A stretch of 64,000 nucleotides of DNA from the NCBI GenBank assembly GCA_035295125.1, contig DATGJP010000062.1:1-64000 (forward strand). The letters are read 5' to 3'. A program made the translations under genes and the position numbers. This DNA comes from JAICMB01 sp035295125. GTDB taxonomy: Bacteria > Acidobacteriota > Terriglobia > Bryobacterales > Bryobacteraceae. Below are positions 43,133 through 52,406 of the stretch, piece by piece (within the stretch, counting starts at the first letter, position 1; each line of letters begins with the position of its first letter). A model generated the notes under the pieces. It did not search any database. It was not told where the DNA came from and worked only from the letters and a program-made list of their open reading frames with translations.

Positions 43133-44095
43133 CTAGGTATTGGTGACGCGCTCGCGGCGGCAGCGGATTTCGCGGACAGCGTATATGCGGCGGCCCTGGC
43201 TCTCGAAATAGGTCCGCATGAGCACCTCACCGAGCAAGCCGGTGCTGAACATCATCAGGCCGCCAAGTAACAGCAATGAGCCCGCCATTACGAGCGGCGC
43301 ATGGTCCTCCATGATGGAGTGGCCCCACAGCTTCTGAATACCCAAAAATCCCAGGATTATGGTGCCCAGCGTCAACCCGATCAACCCCAGGCGGCCGAAG
43401 AAGTGCATTGGGCGAGTGAAGTACTTCAGCAAGAACTTGATCGTCAGGATGTCGAACATCACGTTGAACGTGCGGCCGATTCCGTAGTGCGAATCACCGC
43501 TCGCGCGAGGCGTGTTGCGAATGGGCACCTCCGCGATGCGAGCGCCATAGAAGCTCGCAAGCGCTGGAATGAAGCGGTGCAACTCGCCATAGAGGTTCAC
43601 GTCCTTGATCACCTCAGCGCGGTAAGCTTTGAACGTCGTGCCGAAATCCCGGAGTTGGATACCCGAGGCTTTCGCCATCAGCCAGTTCGCAATGCGCGAT
43701 GGGATTTTGCGCGTGAGGGCGTTGTCGACGCGGTCTTTGCGCCAGCCGCTCGCGATGTCATATCCTTCCTCGATTTTGGCGAGCAGCGCCGGGATATCCT
43801 CGGGATCGTGCTGAAGGTCACCATCTAGCGAGATAATGACATTGCCCTGGGCTTCGTCGAAGCCGGCGGAGAGAGCCGCGGTCTGCCCGAAATTGCGGCG
43901 CAATCGAATGACCTTCATCCGAGCATCGGTTTCCGCGAGATTCGCCAGCAGGTCGAAACTTCGATCGGTGGAGGCATCGTCAACGAATATGATCTCGAAA
44001 GGTTTTTGCAGTGCCTCCAACACGGAAATGAGCCGGTCATACAGCGGAAGGATGGACGGCTCCTCGTTATGGATAGGAATTACGATCGACAGCAT
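43133..44095 (-). CDS. Family 2 glycosyltransferase, DPM1/ArnC-like
   Basis: 320 residues. GT2 motifs: IVIPIHNEEPSILPLYDRL, FVDDASTDRSFDLLA, SLDGDLQHDPEDIP (DXD), and the DFGTTFKAYRAEVI region. Two C-terminal membrane helices (LGLIGLTLGTIILGFLGIQ and MAGSLLLLGGLMMFSTGLL). Typical of polyprenyl-phosphate mannosyl/glucosyl transferases on the cytoplasmic membrane face. Divergent from the ABC ATPase gene. Confidence 0.92.
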   Translation of the reverse strand: MLSIVIPIHNEEPSILPLYDRLISVLEALQKPFEIIFVDDASTDRSFDLLANLAETDARMKVIRLRRNFGQTAALSAGFDEAQGNVIISLDGDLQHDPEDIPALLAKIEEGYDIASGWRKDRVDNALTRKIPSRIANWLMAKASGIQLRDFGTTFKAYRAEVIKDVNLYGELHRFIPALASFYGARIAEVPIRNTPRASGDSHYGIGRTFNVMFDILTIKFLLKYFTRPMHFFGRLGLIGLTLGTIILGFLGIQKLWGHSIMEDHAPLVMAGSLLLLGGLMMFSTGLLGEVLMRTYFESQGRRIYAVREIRCRRERVTNT

Positions 44096-44147
44096 GAAGT
44101 CCTGATCCCTCTATTTTAGATCATCATGAATTGGCGAGAGTTGGGGT

Positions 44148-45842
44148 ATGAAGGCGCCCAGAACTGAGGAGTTGCAGGAGTTAATTGCGCAAGGCCGCCG
44201 TTACCGCGCGGCAGCGGCACTGGCGCGCCTGGATCCGAGCGTAGCGGCGGACGCTTTTCAGAGCTTGGCCTTCGAGGAACAGAAAAGGCTGTTCGGCGAG
44301 TTACCGGCCGCTTTGGCGGCGAAGCTGGCCTCGATTTTTCCGTACTATCACACCTTCGTTCTGCTGCATGCTCTGCCGCTGGAGCGCATGAGCGCAGTCG
44401 TCGAAAAGATGAATCCGCTCGAGCGGTCTCGTTTTCTCGACGAGTTACCGGAAGGTTCTTGGCAGCAGTTGACAAGTGAGCTTGCCAGCCTGATGCCTTC
44501 CCTCGACGTTCCGCCTGCGGTTGCGGAGCCGCCCGCCGCCGCGCCGCCGATCATCGAGGCCCGCCAGATCGAGAAGAAATTCGAACGGCCGGACGGCGGA
44601 CCGATCCAGGTGATTGCGCCCACGACTCTTACCATCGAGGCCGGAGTGATCATTGCGGTACTCGGACCATCGGGTTCCGGGAAGTCCACTCTCTTGCGCA
44701 TCCTTTCGGGTCTGACGGAGCCCTCCTCGGGCGAGGTCCTGTGGCACGGGAAGCCGTTGGGCGGGACGAGCCCCAACGCGGCCATCGTGTTTCAGAGCTT
44801 CGCGCTGTTTCCGTGGCTGACGGTGCTGGACAATGTCGAAGTGCCTTTGCTGGCGCGCGGCATGCATCACGTTGAACGCCACCATCGCGCGCTCAAAACA
44901 CTGCATTCGGTCGGGCTGAAGGGCTTTGAGTCGGCATATCCGAAGGAGCTTTCCGGCGGGATGAAACAGCGAGTGGGATTTGCGCGCGCGCTGGCGGTGC
45001 AGCCCGAGATTCTCTTCATGGACGAACCATTCTCGGCCCTGGACGTCCTTACGGCTGAAAACCTGCGCGGTGAATTGATGGAGCTGTGGCAGGGGAAGAA
45101 GATACCCACCAAGAGCATCTTCCTGGTTACGCACAACATCGAGGAAGCCGTGCTGCTGGCCGACCGCATCATCGTCCTGGGACGGAATCCAGCCCGCATT
45201 CGCGCCGACTTCCGGGTGCACCTGGAGCAGCCTCGGCAGCGCGGTTCCACCGAGTTTCTGCTGTATGTCGATTACATCTATAAACTCATGACGCAGCCGG
45301 ACCTGACCGCCGAACCACCTTCCGCCACGCGAGAAGGAAAGACGCAGTACAGGATGCTGCCGCATGCGCGGCGCGGGTCCATCGCCGGACTTCTGGAGTT
45401 GATCGACGATCGGGGCGGCAAAGAGGACTTATATCGCATCGCGGAAGAACTCCGCCTGGAGGTCGACGATATCTTACCCATTGTCGAGGCTGCCGCGCTT
45501 CTGCGGTTCGCGAATCCAGAACGGGGCGATGTCGAGATCACTCCCGCGGGCAAGGCGTTCGCGGAAGCGGACATCACCACCAGAAAGGAATTGTTTCGCG
45601 AGGCGCTGCTGGCCCACGTCCCCATATTGCAGCAGATGCATCGGGCGCTCGAAAGCAAATCGGACCATACGATGCCGCTGGAGTTCTTCCGCGACCTTCT
45701 GCAGGAGCATTTCCCTGACGATGAGGTTGAGCGCCAGATTGAGACGGCATTGAACTGGGGACGTTACGCGGGGATCTTCACCTTCGACCTGGAAAGCGAT
45801 CGCCTGTTGGCGAACACCAATGATGACTCCCTCGCGCGCTAA
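44148..45842 (+). CDS. ABC ATPase with MgtE-N-like N-terminal domain and AAA-associated C-terminal domain
   Basis: 564 residues in three parts. Residues ~5-115 are a helical repeat (RLDPSVAADAFQSLAFEEQK, then LHALPLERMSAVVEKMNPLE) strongly resembling the MgtE intracellular N domain. Residues ~135-370 are a NitT/TauT-type ATPase: Walker A GPSGSGKST, signature ELSGGMKQR, Walker B ILFMDEPFSALD. Residues ~400-545 match the AAA-associated C-terminal domain (GLLELIDDRGGKEDLYRIAE). Partner of the following fused permease; genes overlap by 23 nt. No substrate-binding protein is adjacent. Confidence 0.88.
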   Translation: MKAPRTEELQELIAQGRRYRAAAALARLDPSVAADAFQSLAFEEQKRLFGELPAALAAKLASIFPYYHTFVLLHALPLERMSAVVEKMNPLERSRFLDELPEGSWQQLTSELASLMPSLDVPPAVAEPPAAAPPIIEARQIEKKFERPDGGPIQVIAPTTLTIEAGVIIAVLGPSGSGKSTLLRILSGLTEPSSGEVLWHGKPLGGTSPNAAIVFQSFALFPWLTVLDNVEVPLLARGMHHVERHHRALKTLHSVGLKGFESAYPKELSGGMKQRVGFARALAVQPEILFMDEPFSALDVLTAENLRGELMELWQGKKIPTKSIFLVTHNIEEAVLLADRIIVLGRNPARIRADFRVHLEQPRQRGSTEFLLYVDYIYKLMTQPDLTAEPPSATREGKTQYRMLPHARRGSIAGLLELIDDRGGKEDLYRIAEELRLEVDDILPIVEAAALLRFANPERGDVEITPAGKAFAEADITTRKELFREALLAHVPILQQMHRALESKSDHTMPLEFFRDLLQEHFPDDEVERQIETALNWGRYAGIFTFDLESDRLLANTNDDSLAR

Positions 45843-47541
45843 AATCGCGAGCGTCTCGTCGTTCCTGACGGACCTTCCTGTCCTCTTTGCGGGGCTCGCG
45901 TTGTTCTATGCGTTGATCGCTCTCGCCCACTACTGGTCCGGCCCGGTTCAACCGCAAGTACAGATCGACCTGAGCCCCGCAAGACTTCCGGTCTACGCGC
46001 TGTTCTCCATCGCTCGGATTGCGGTTGCATATGCGGTCAGCCTGTTGTTCAGCGTGATTTACGGCTATGTGGCAGCTAACAATCGGAGAGCCGAGCGGCT
46101 CATGGTTCCGCTGCTTGATACGCTGCAGTCGATTCCCGTGCTGTGCTTCCTGCCGGGCGTCATGATTTCGATGGTCGCGCTGTTTCCGACCACGCAGTTC
46201 GGACTGGAGATCGGGTCGATTCTGCTGATCTTCACGGGACAGGTATGGAACATGGCTTTCAGCGTTTACGCGTCGTTGAAAAGCATTCCCCGGGAGATGC
46301 TGGAGGCCGCGCGGCTGTACCGCCTGAGCTGGTGGCAAAGACTGGTTCAACTGGAATTGCCGCACACCTCAATCGGGCTGATCTGGAATTCTATGATGTC
46401 GGTGGCGGGCGGCTGGTTCTCCCTGATGGTGTGCGAAATGTTCGTGCTTGGTAATCGCGATCTGCGTCTTCCCGGCCTGGGATCGTACCTGCAAACGGCA
46501 TCGAACGCGGGCGATATGCGAGCCATTGTGTGCGGCCTGATCGCCATGGTCGCCGTCATTGTGCTCATCGATCAGTTGGTTTGGCGTCCAGTGATTGCCT
46601 GGAGCGAGAAGTTCAAGTTCGAACAGGTAGAGGCGTCGGAGACAGCGACTTCGCCGGTGCTCGATTTCCTGCGCCGGTCGAGAATTCTTTCGCGATCCAC
46701 GAGGCTGGTGATTGCACCGGCTCGCGAGGCATTGGCGCTTCATTTTGCTCGGGCGGCAACGACTTCTCGACGGCCACGAGGGGGCATTATCCTACGGGGG
46801 GTTTCGAACGTTCTGCTGCTGGCGAGTGGCGGCGGACTCATCTTCGCGTCCGTCTCAATGTGCATGATGCTCGTGCGCGTTACACCGGCGGAATTAAGGG
46901 AGATTCTTTGGGGAGCCGGTGCGACGTTCCTTCGTGTCGAACTGACGCTGGTGCTTGCAGCCTTATGGACGATTCCGGCAGGCGTCATCATCGGACTCAG
47001 GCCACGTCTTTCAGCGATCGCTCAGCCGGTGGCGCAGATTGCTGCGTCCGTGCCGGCACCGGCACTATTTCCAATCGTGCTGTTGCTGCTGATCCGGCTG
47101 GGCGGCGGGTTAGGAATCGCGTCGATTGTCCTGCTGCTGCTCGGGACGCAATGGTACATCCTGTTCAACGTCATCGCGGGCGCCAGCGCCATTCCTTCCG
47201 ATTTGAAAGAGGTTTGCTCCGTGTTTCACCTGGGCCGCGTGCACCAATGGAGGACGCTATTCCTACCCGCGATTTTCCCCTATTTGATCACAGGGTTTGT
47301 TACCGCGTCGGGCGGCGCCTGGAATGCCAGCATCATTGCCGAGTATTTCAAGTTTCGCAATCAGACTTTTTCATTGACCGGCTTGGGCGCGGTGATCAGC
47401 CGGGCGACCGATGCGGGCAATTTTCCGGTGCTTCTGGCGGCGACGATCGTCATTAGCTTGATGGTGGTGACGATTAACCGGCTCGTCTGGCGCAGGCTGT
47501 ATGGGTTGGCGTCGACCAGGTTCAAGATGGAATTTACTTAA
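45820..47541 (+). CDS. Fused double-domain ABC transporter permease (NitT/TauT/AAA-associated type)
   Basis: 573 residues with about twelve helices in two binding-protein-dependent-transport repeats. Each half carries an EAA-like loop (LKSIPREMLEAARLYRLSWW; ASAIPSDLKEVCSVFHLGRV). The order matches double permeases found with ATPases bearing the AAA-associated C-terminal domain. Overlaps that ATPase by 23 nt. Lack of a solute-binding protein leaves substrate and direction open. Confidence 0.88.
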   Translation: MMTPSRAKIASVSSFLTDLPVLFAGLALFYALIALAHYWSGPVQPQVQIDLSPARLPVYALFSIARIAVAYAVSLLFSVIYGYVAANNRRAERLMVPLLDTLQSIPVLCFLPGVMISMVALFPTTQFGLEIGSILLIFTGQVWNMAFSVYASLKSIPREMLEAARLYRLSWWQRLVQLELPHTSIGLIWNSMMSVAGGWFSLMVCEMFVLGNRDLRLPGLGSYLQTASNAGDMRAIVCGLIAMVAVIVLIDQLVWRPVIAWSEKFKFEQVEASETATSPVLDFLRRSRILSRSTRLVIAPAREALALHFARAATTSRRPRGGIILRGVSNVLLLASGGGLIFASVSMCMMLVRVTPAELREILWGAGATFLRVELTLVLAALWTIPAGVIIGLRPRLSAIAQPVAQIAASVPAPALFPIVLLLLIRLGGGLGIASIVLLLLGTQWYILFNVIAGASAIPSDLKEVCSVFHLGRVHQWRTLFLPAIFPYLITGFVTASGGAWNASIIAEYFKFRNQTFSLTGLGAVISRATDAGNFPVLLAATIVISLMVVTINRLVWRRLYGLASTRFKMEFT

Positions 47542-47598
47542 GTGAAGCAGGCCTGCCTTTTGAAGCGCCGAAGCGCCGCAAACCAAGGCCGAGCGTGC

Positions 47599-47616
47599 GC
47601 ATGCGAAACCGCCTGC
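47599..47616. repeat. REP-A palindrome copy 7
   Basis: GCATGCGAAACCGCCTGC, one mismatch to the core, with type-1 flank TTCACCCTTCCACA. In the gap between the permease and the convergent sixA gene. Confidence 0.85.
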
Positions 47617-47647
47617 TTCACCCTTCCACATTCGGCGAAAGGCGGCG

Positions 47648-48151
47648 TTACTTGCGCTTCGTCTTCCCTAACCCGCTCAACCTGGGAGTCAGCAGCCACT
47701 TCAATGCACCGTGCGGCTGCACCTGCGCGATATCGACGGTGACCCGCACCAGCGCGCCCTTTTTTAAGTCAATACTCAACGAAGGACTCCCCAGCAAATA
47801 CGCCACAAAGCGGCTGAGATGCGGCTCGTGCCCGGCAACGAGCGCCGACTTCGCGGTCTTGTGCGTCCGCAGCTCTTTCCACAATTGCTCCGGATTGCTA
47901 TTGGGCAGGAGCGCTTTCGTTTCGACCAATTCGTCGGACGAATCGAGCTGGCCGGCCGCGATCTGCGCGGTCTCCTTGGCACGGTCGAAAGGACTGGTGA
48001 ACACCAATTCTGGTGCGACCTTCGCGCCGCGTGCCGCGCGGGAGACCCGCTCCACATCCGCTCGGCCCCGCGGCGTTAATTTGCGCCGCGCCTCCTCCAC
48101 ATCGTCGCCTCGAGGCTCCGCCTCGCCGTGGCGCAATATGTATACATCCAT
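47648..48151 (-). CDS. sixA: SixA-type phosphohistidine phosphatase
   Basis: 167 residues of the histidine phosphatase superfamily: RHG motif in YILRHGEAE, Arg in SPFDRAKETA, second catalytic His in GHEPHLS. SixA removes phosphate from phosphohistidine in HPt domains. It begins 6 nt after the stop of the ppx-type gene, hence a two-gene unit. Confidence 0.9.
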   Translation of the reverse strand: MDVYILRHGEAEPRGDDVEEARRKLTPRGRADVERVSRAARGAKVAPELVFTSPFDRAKETAQIAAGQLDSSDELVETKALLPNSNPEQLWKELRTHKTAKSALVAGHEPHLSRFVAYLLGSPSLSIDLKKGALVRVTVDIAQVQPHGALKWLLTPRLSGLGKTKRK

Positions 48152-48157
48152 TGTTTG

Positions 48158-49696
48158 TTAACGCCTCGCTCTCGTTATTACCAGTTGCCGGTCGTACACT
48201 TGCTTGAAGACATCACCAACCTGCTCGCCGGCCCACTGTTCCAGTTTGACATCCGGATCCGAATGCAGCACAACCAAAAACTGCGATTCGAGAAGGGTGC
48301 AGTCGATCGATTGCACGTGCTGCTCATGACGCTGATCGAGCGCCGATGCCAGACGCAGCAACGGCGCGAGAAACATGACGGAGCGTTTGGACTCCGCGTC
48401 GAGCGCCTGAAATTCGAGGTGTGATGGCCCAGGCATGCTCTTGCGGTGGAATCGACACAAATGCGCCACGATCTGGCGCTCGCGCTCCGTGAACCCGGGC
48501 AGGTCCGAGTTCGCGACCAGGTAATAGGAATGCCGATGATGACGCGTATCGCTGACGAAGTGACCGATGTCGTAAAGGTAAGCCGCGGCTTCGAGCAGCC
48601 GTCCGAAGAATGGCGGGAGCTTATGCAGCACGGCGGTGGCATCGAACAACTGCGCGCCTAACTGTGCGACCTTGCGGACGTGTTGCAGATCCACACCGTA
48701 GCGGCGAGCCATGGCCGCCGCGACGGCGCGCCGGTCCGAATCGAGCCTGGAGAACTCTTTGCCTACACCGCGCCGCGCCAGGTCGGCGATGATTCCGTCG
48801 CGCAGCCCAGCGGCTGAGTATTGCAGGCGTTTCACCTCGAACTCGCGCATGACGTAGGCCAACACCGCGACGCCAGGGACAATAATCTCGGCGCGCCGGG
48901 GACCGATACCAGGAGTTTTGCGGCGCCCATCGAGATTTCGAGTCGCAACCTCGCGATAGAACTTACGAACCCGGGAGAACGACGCGTAGGAACGGTCCAC
49001 TCTGTCCCGCCGCGCTCCGCTGATGCGATTAACCGCAGCGACGAGCGCAGCCGCGCTTCCGGAAGTACCGATGACGCGCTCATAGCTGTGAACGTTGAGT
49101 TTCTGCACGACGCTTTCGAGCCGCTGCCCGATGTACTCTTCCATTTGCGTCAGCTCGAGTTTGGTAGGAGGGTCGGACTTGAGAAAAACCTCCTTCAGGC
49201 GCACTGCGCCGATCTTTTTCGAGAACGCATCGAGCAGGTGGCCGCCTTCGCCGACAATGATCTCGGCGCTTCCACCGCCGACGTCAATGATCATCGTGCG
49301 TCCCGATGTGTCGTTCTGGGGCCAACGGCTGTGAACCCCAAGATAAATGAGGCGCGCTTCTTCAAGACCCGAAATTACTTCGACCGACGTCCCCAGGGCC
49401 TCGCCGGCCCGGTGCAGGAACTCGGCCTTGTTGCTCGCATCGCGAAGCGCGCTGGTTCCGACGGCGCGCACACCGACGACGTCGTGTTTACGATACTCCT
49501 GCGCCATCGCGGCGAGCACGTTGCACGCCGTCTCAATCGCCGCGGGACTCAACCGTCCCGAACGGAAAACGCTTTCGCCCAAGCGCGTCACCTGGCGATC
49601 TTCCGCAAGCACCCGAAACTCGCCCGACTGTGTTACTTCAGCCGCGAGCATCCGGATAGAGTTGCTTCCGATATCCACCGCTGCGTAGCTCGGCAC
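48158..49696 (-). CDS. Ppx/GppA phosphatase family protein
   Basis: 512 residues from GTG 49696, the start that gives PSYAAVDIGSNSIRMLAAEV at the N-terminus; the frame to 49906 crosses the divergent DUF2252 gene. ASKHA-fold motifs include VDIGSNSIRM, MIIDVGGGSAEIIVG and IGTSGSAAAL. A C-terminal HD-like domain (YLYDIGHFVSDTRHHRHSYY) is characteristic of Ppx/GppA. Hydrolyses inorganic polyphosphate and/or pppGpp. Coupled to sixA; the HD part makes both activities plausible. Confidence 0.92.
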   Translation of the reverse strand: MPSYAAVDIGSNSIRMLAAEVTQSGEFRVLAEDRQVTRLGESVFRSGRLSPAAIETACNVLAAMAQEYRKHDVVGVRAVGTSALRDASNKAEFLHRAGEALGTSVEVISGLEEARLIYLGVHSRWPQNDTSGRTMIIDVGGGSAEIIVGEGGHLLDAFSKKIGAVRLKEVFLKSDPPTKLELTQMEEYIGQRLESVVQKLNVHSYERVIGTSGSAAALVAAVNRISGARRDRVDRSYASFSRVRKFYREVATRNLDGRRKTPGIGPRRAEIIVPGVAVLAYVMREFEVKRLQYSAAGLRDGIIADLARRGVGKEFSRLDSDRRAVAAAMARRYGVDLQHVRKVAQLGAQLFDATAVLHKLPPFFGRLLEAAAYLYDIGHFVSDTRHHRHSYYLVANSDLPGFTERERQIVAHLCRFHRKSMPGPSHLEFQALDAESKRSVMFLAPLLRLASALDQRHEQHVQSIDCTLLESQFLVVLHSDPDVKLEQWAGEQVGDVFKQVYDRQLVITRARR

Positions 49697-49773
49697 ACCC
49701 GTTATGATAAATCTTCGTGCCGCATCGCCGCGCTCCGTCCGCGCACATCGAAACCTGATACGATCAGCGGAAA

Positions 49774-50883
49774 ATGAGAATTCAGAAAGCAACGAGCGAC
49801 TACGAAGCCTGGTTGCGAACCCATCTACCGCTTCTTTCAGGTGACCTCGCAAAAAAACACCTCGAAATGGCATCACCCACGGGGCCGTTCGCCTTTTTTC
49901 GCGCAACGTTCTACCGCTGGATGACGCTGTGGCCGAAAGTGTGCCGCAATCTCAGGCGCGCGCCGACAGTACTGGCTGTGGGCGATCTGCATGTCGAAAA
50001 CTTCGGAACCTGGCGCGATGAAGAGGGCAGGCTGATTTGGGGTATCAATGATTTCGACGAGGCTTTCCCGCTTCCTTACACTCTCGACCTGGTAAGGCTG
50101 GCGGCCAGCGCCATTCTGGCCATTGGCGAAGACGATCTGTGGCTCGATCCGGAGGATGCCATCGAGGCGTTTCTATCCGGCTACACGGCCGCACTCACTA
50201 CCGGCGGATCCATTTTCGTTCTGAGTGAGCACAATGCCTGGCTGCGCAGCATGGTGAGCGGCGATCTGAGGGACCCGGTCGCATTCTGGCACAAGATCAA
50301 GCGCTGGCCGAACGTGACGCGGATCCCCCGCGAGGCGCGTGTCGGAATCGCGCGGTTACTGCCCAAGGATGCTCAACCACTTCGCATCGTGGCCCGGCAA
50401 GCTGGACTGGGGAGCTTGGGCCGCGAGCGCTACGTGATGCTCGCCAACTGGCACGGCGCGCTGATTGCACGGGAGGCAAAAGCCCTGGCGCCGTCGGCGT
50501 GTATCTGGGCCGGCTTCAAGGCCCCAAAACCGGGGGTCATCCACTACGATCAAATCTTGCACAGCGCGATCCGAGCCTGCGACCCTCACGTCGCGGTACA
50601 CGGAAACTGGCTGGTGCGCCGCTTAGCTCCCGACTGCTCGCGTGTCGACCTCGCGGCTCACAAGAAGAATGCCGACGAGGAACTGCGCCTGATGGAAGCG
50701 ATGGGTCATGAGACCGCGAACGTTCATCTCGGCACGCCGAAGATTGCGAGGAGTATTCTGAAGGATCTCCAGTCACATCCCAGGGACTGGCTGTCGCGCG
50801 CCGCCCACGCCATGGTCGAACGCGTGCGCGAAGATTGGAAGCAGTGGCGCGAGACTAATGCGACGCCGCCGGCGAAGGCCTGA
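49774..50883 (+). CDS. DUF2252 family protein (kinase-like fold)
   Basis: 369 residues. DUF2252 motifs: GDLHVENFGTWRDEEGRL and WGINDFDEAFPLPYTLDLVR, which resemble the catalytic loop and metal-binding segment of aminoglycoside-phosphotransferase-like kinases. Function unknown; the family is scattered through soil bacteria. Divergent from ppx by 77 bp; the 3' end overlaps the convergent membrane gene by 29 nt. Confidence 0.9.
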   Translation: MRIQKATSDYEAWLRTHLPLLSGDLAKKHLEMASPTGPFAFFRATFYRWMTLWPKVCRNLRRAPTVLAVGDLHVENFGTWRDEEGRLIWGINDFDEAFPLPYTLDLVRLAASAILAIGEDDLWLDPEDAIEAFLSGYTAALTTGGSIFVLSEHNAWLRSMVSGDLRDPVAFWHKIKRWPNVTRIPREARVGIARLLPKDAQPLRIVARQAGLGSLGRERYVMLANWHGALIAREAKALAPSACIWAGFKAPKPGVIHYDQILHSAIRACDPHVAVHGNWLVRRLAPDCSRVDLAAHKKNADEELRLMEAMGHETANVHLGTPKIARSILKDLQSHPRDWLSRAAHAMVERVREDWKQWRETNATPPAKA

Positions 50884-52345
50884 TCGCGACTACTACCCCG
50901 CCAACCGGACCACGGTAGATCACCTGGAGCTTTTGCTGTTCGATGTAATCGTGGTCGTATTCGTCGCGCAGAACGTAGACCGGTTTGACCGACTGTATCG
51001 GCCGGTCCGTGTCTTGAATGAAGTTGAATAAGCCGACGCGGCCGTAGTAGTGCTCGTAGAATTTGAGCGCGGCAGTGTACTCCCAGCCTGTGACTACGTC
51101 CCGATAACCGTATTGCCGGTTAATGTCGACGAGCGTATGGAAGGCAGGTTGGGTCTCGGCGTCGAACTTCCACTCGCGGAAGTGGGAAATCCGCAAGCAA
51201 CCGAGAAAGTACACGGCTCCGATCGACAGTACGCCGATGCCAAGCGCATGCGCGACGGCGCCGGCACGGGATGGATAGCGGCAAGCTGCGGCGACGCCGA
51301 AACCGAGCGTGGCAAGCACGACGAAATAACTCGCCGTCCGCTCCTGCGGATAAAGGATTCCCAGCGCCCGGTGAGCCAGCCAGTAGAGAGAGAGAGCCAG
51401 GGTCAGGACGCCCACCAGATAGAAGAATACAGTTGATTCCCTCCGTGTTTCGGCGTCCGTCCGTGCGATCCGCAAGGCGCACACCGTCAGAAATAGGACG
51501 ATCCACGAGTATTTGAAGACTTCGGGAAGTACGATCGCCACCCAATTCAGAAAGCCAAGTACCAATGCGTTCGCGACCTGAGGATTCGGTGTATAGAAGC
51601 TGGCTTCCGTAAGGCTATGCACCATCTGATGAATGGTCGCGGCGCCGTAGTAGAGTTGCCCCTTTGGCCAGTCGAGCAGCGTCTGTCCGCAGATTGCGGT
51701 GGTCACAAGCACGGCAGGCAGAAGACCGGCTCCGGCAAGCCTGTACCAGTTCGCGCGCCGCACAAACAATGCCCACAGGAGAAATATCGCCATGATGGAG
51801 GCATTGACCCAGGCAAACGCGAAATTCGCACAGAAGGAGAGGCCAACGCATAAAGACGCCAGAGCACAGCGCCGGTATAGGTGGTCATTCTCGTCGGCGA
51901 ACGCTTGCGCCAGCACGAGAATCGCTGTCAGTAGAAAGCCGAGCGCCAGGCTGTAGCCGCGCGAGGCGATCAGGTAATCCAGGATGAACGGGTTGTATAC
52001 CAGGCACACGAAGAGAGGCCAGCGGACCCAGGCGCTGCCGATCAGCATCGAGCACAGGCGATATGCGGCCGTGATGTAGATCGAAGCACCGATGATTGCA
52101 CCGAAGCGGAACGTGAGGTGCGAGAGCCCAAACACCGTCGTGACGAACCGCTCGACAATACTGTTCAGAACATGATTTCCCGATGTCGCGTAGAATTGCG
52201 ACGGCCAGTCCATGGCGCAATAGCCGAGGTAACCATCGGCTTCATCCAACGTCGCGGACTGCAGGCAGGCGCGCACTACGACCAAAAACAGCGCGAATGC
52301 CGCCGGCACGAGCAGCGGCAAATCGTATCGTCGCTTCAAATGCAT
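50855..52345 (-). CDS. Polytopic membrane protein, GT-C/ArnT-like
   Basis: 496 residues with about ten to eleven helices. The first periplasmic loop carries acidic residues (LQSATLDEADGYLGYCAMDW), as in GT-C transferases. The last ~100 residues form a soluble tail with aromatic residues. Probably a lipid-phosphate sugar transferase or related envelope protein; no firm family assignment. Divergent from the CoA-transferase gene. Confidence 0.7.
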   Translation of the reverse strand: MHLKRRYDLPLLVPAAFALFLVVVRACLQSATLDEADGYLGYCAMDWPSQFYATSGNHVLNSIVERFVTTVFGLSHLTFRFGAIIGASIYITAAYRLCSMLIGSAWVRWPLFVCLVYNPFILDYLIASRGYSLALGFLLTAILVLAQAFADENDHLYRRCALASLCVGLSFCANFAFAWVNASIMAIFLLWALFVRRANWYRLAGAGLLPAVLVTTAICGQTLLDWPKGQLYYGAATIHQMVHSLTEASFYTPNPQVANALVLGFLNWVAIVLPEVFKYSWIVLFLTVCALRIARTDAETRRESTVFFYLVGVLTLALSLYWLAHRALGILYPQERTASYFVVLATLGFGVAAACRYPSRAGAVAHALGIGVLSIGAVYFLGCLRISHFREWKFDAETQPAFHTLVDINRQYGYRDVVTGWEYTAALKFYEHYYGRVGLFNFIQDTDRPIQSVKPVYVLRDEYDHDYIEQQKLQVIYRGPVGGVVVAIRPSPAASH

Positions 52346-52406
52346 TAACTCCGCAGTGTAACCCGCTGAATCGCGTGGGGGAAAAGCGTTACGCTAGGCC
52401 TTTACG

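Noticed and set aside
47542..47742. Short plus-strand ORFs after the ABC permease
   Set aside because: They run through a REP-A copy and have no recognisable product.
49697..49906. Upstream extension of the Ppx/GppA gene to 49906
   Set aside because: It crosses the divergent DUF2252 gene and lacks Ppx-like sequence; GTG 49696 gives a proper N-terminus.
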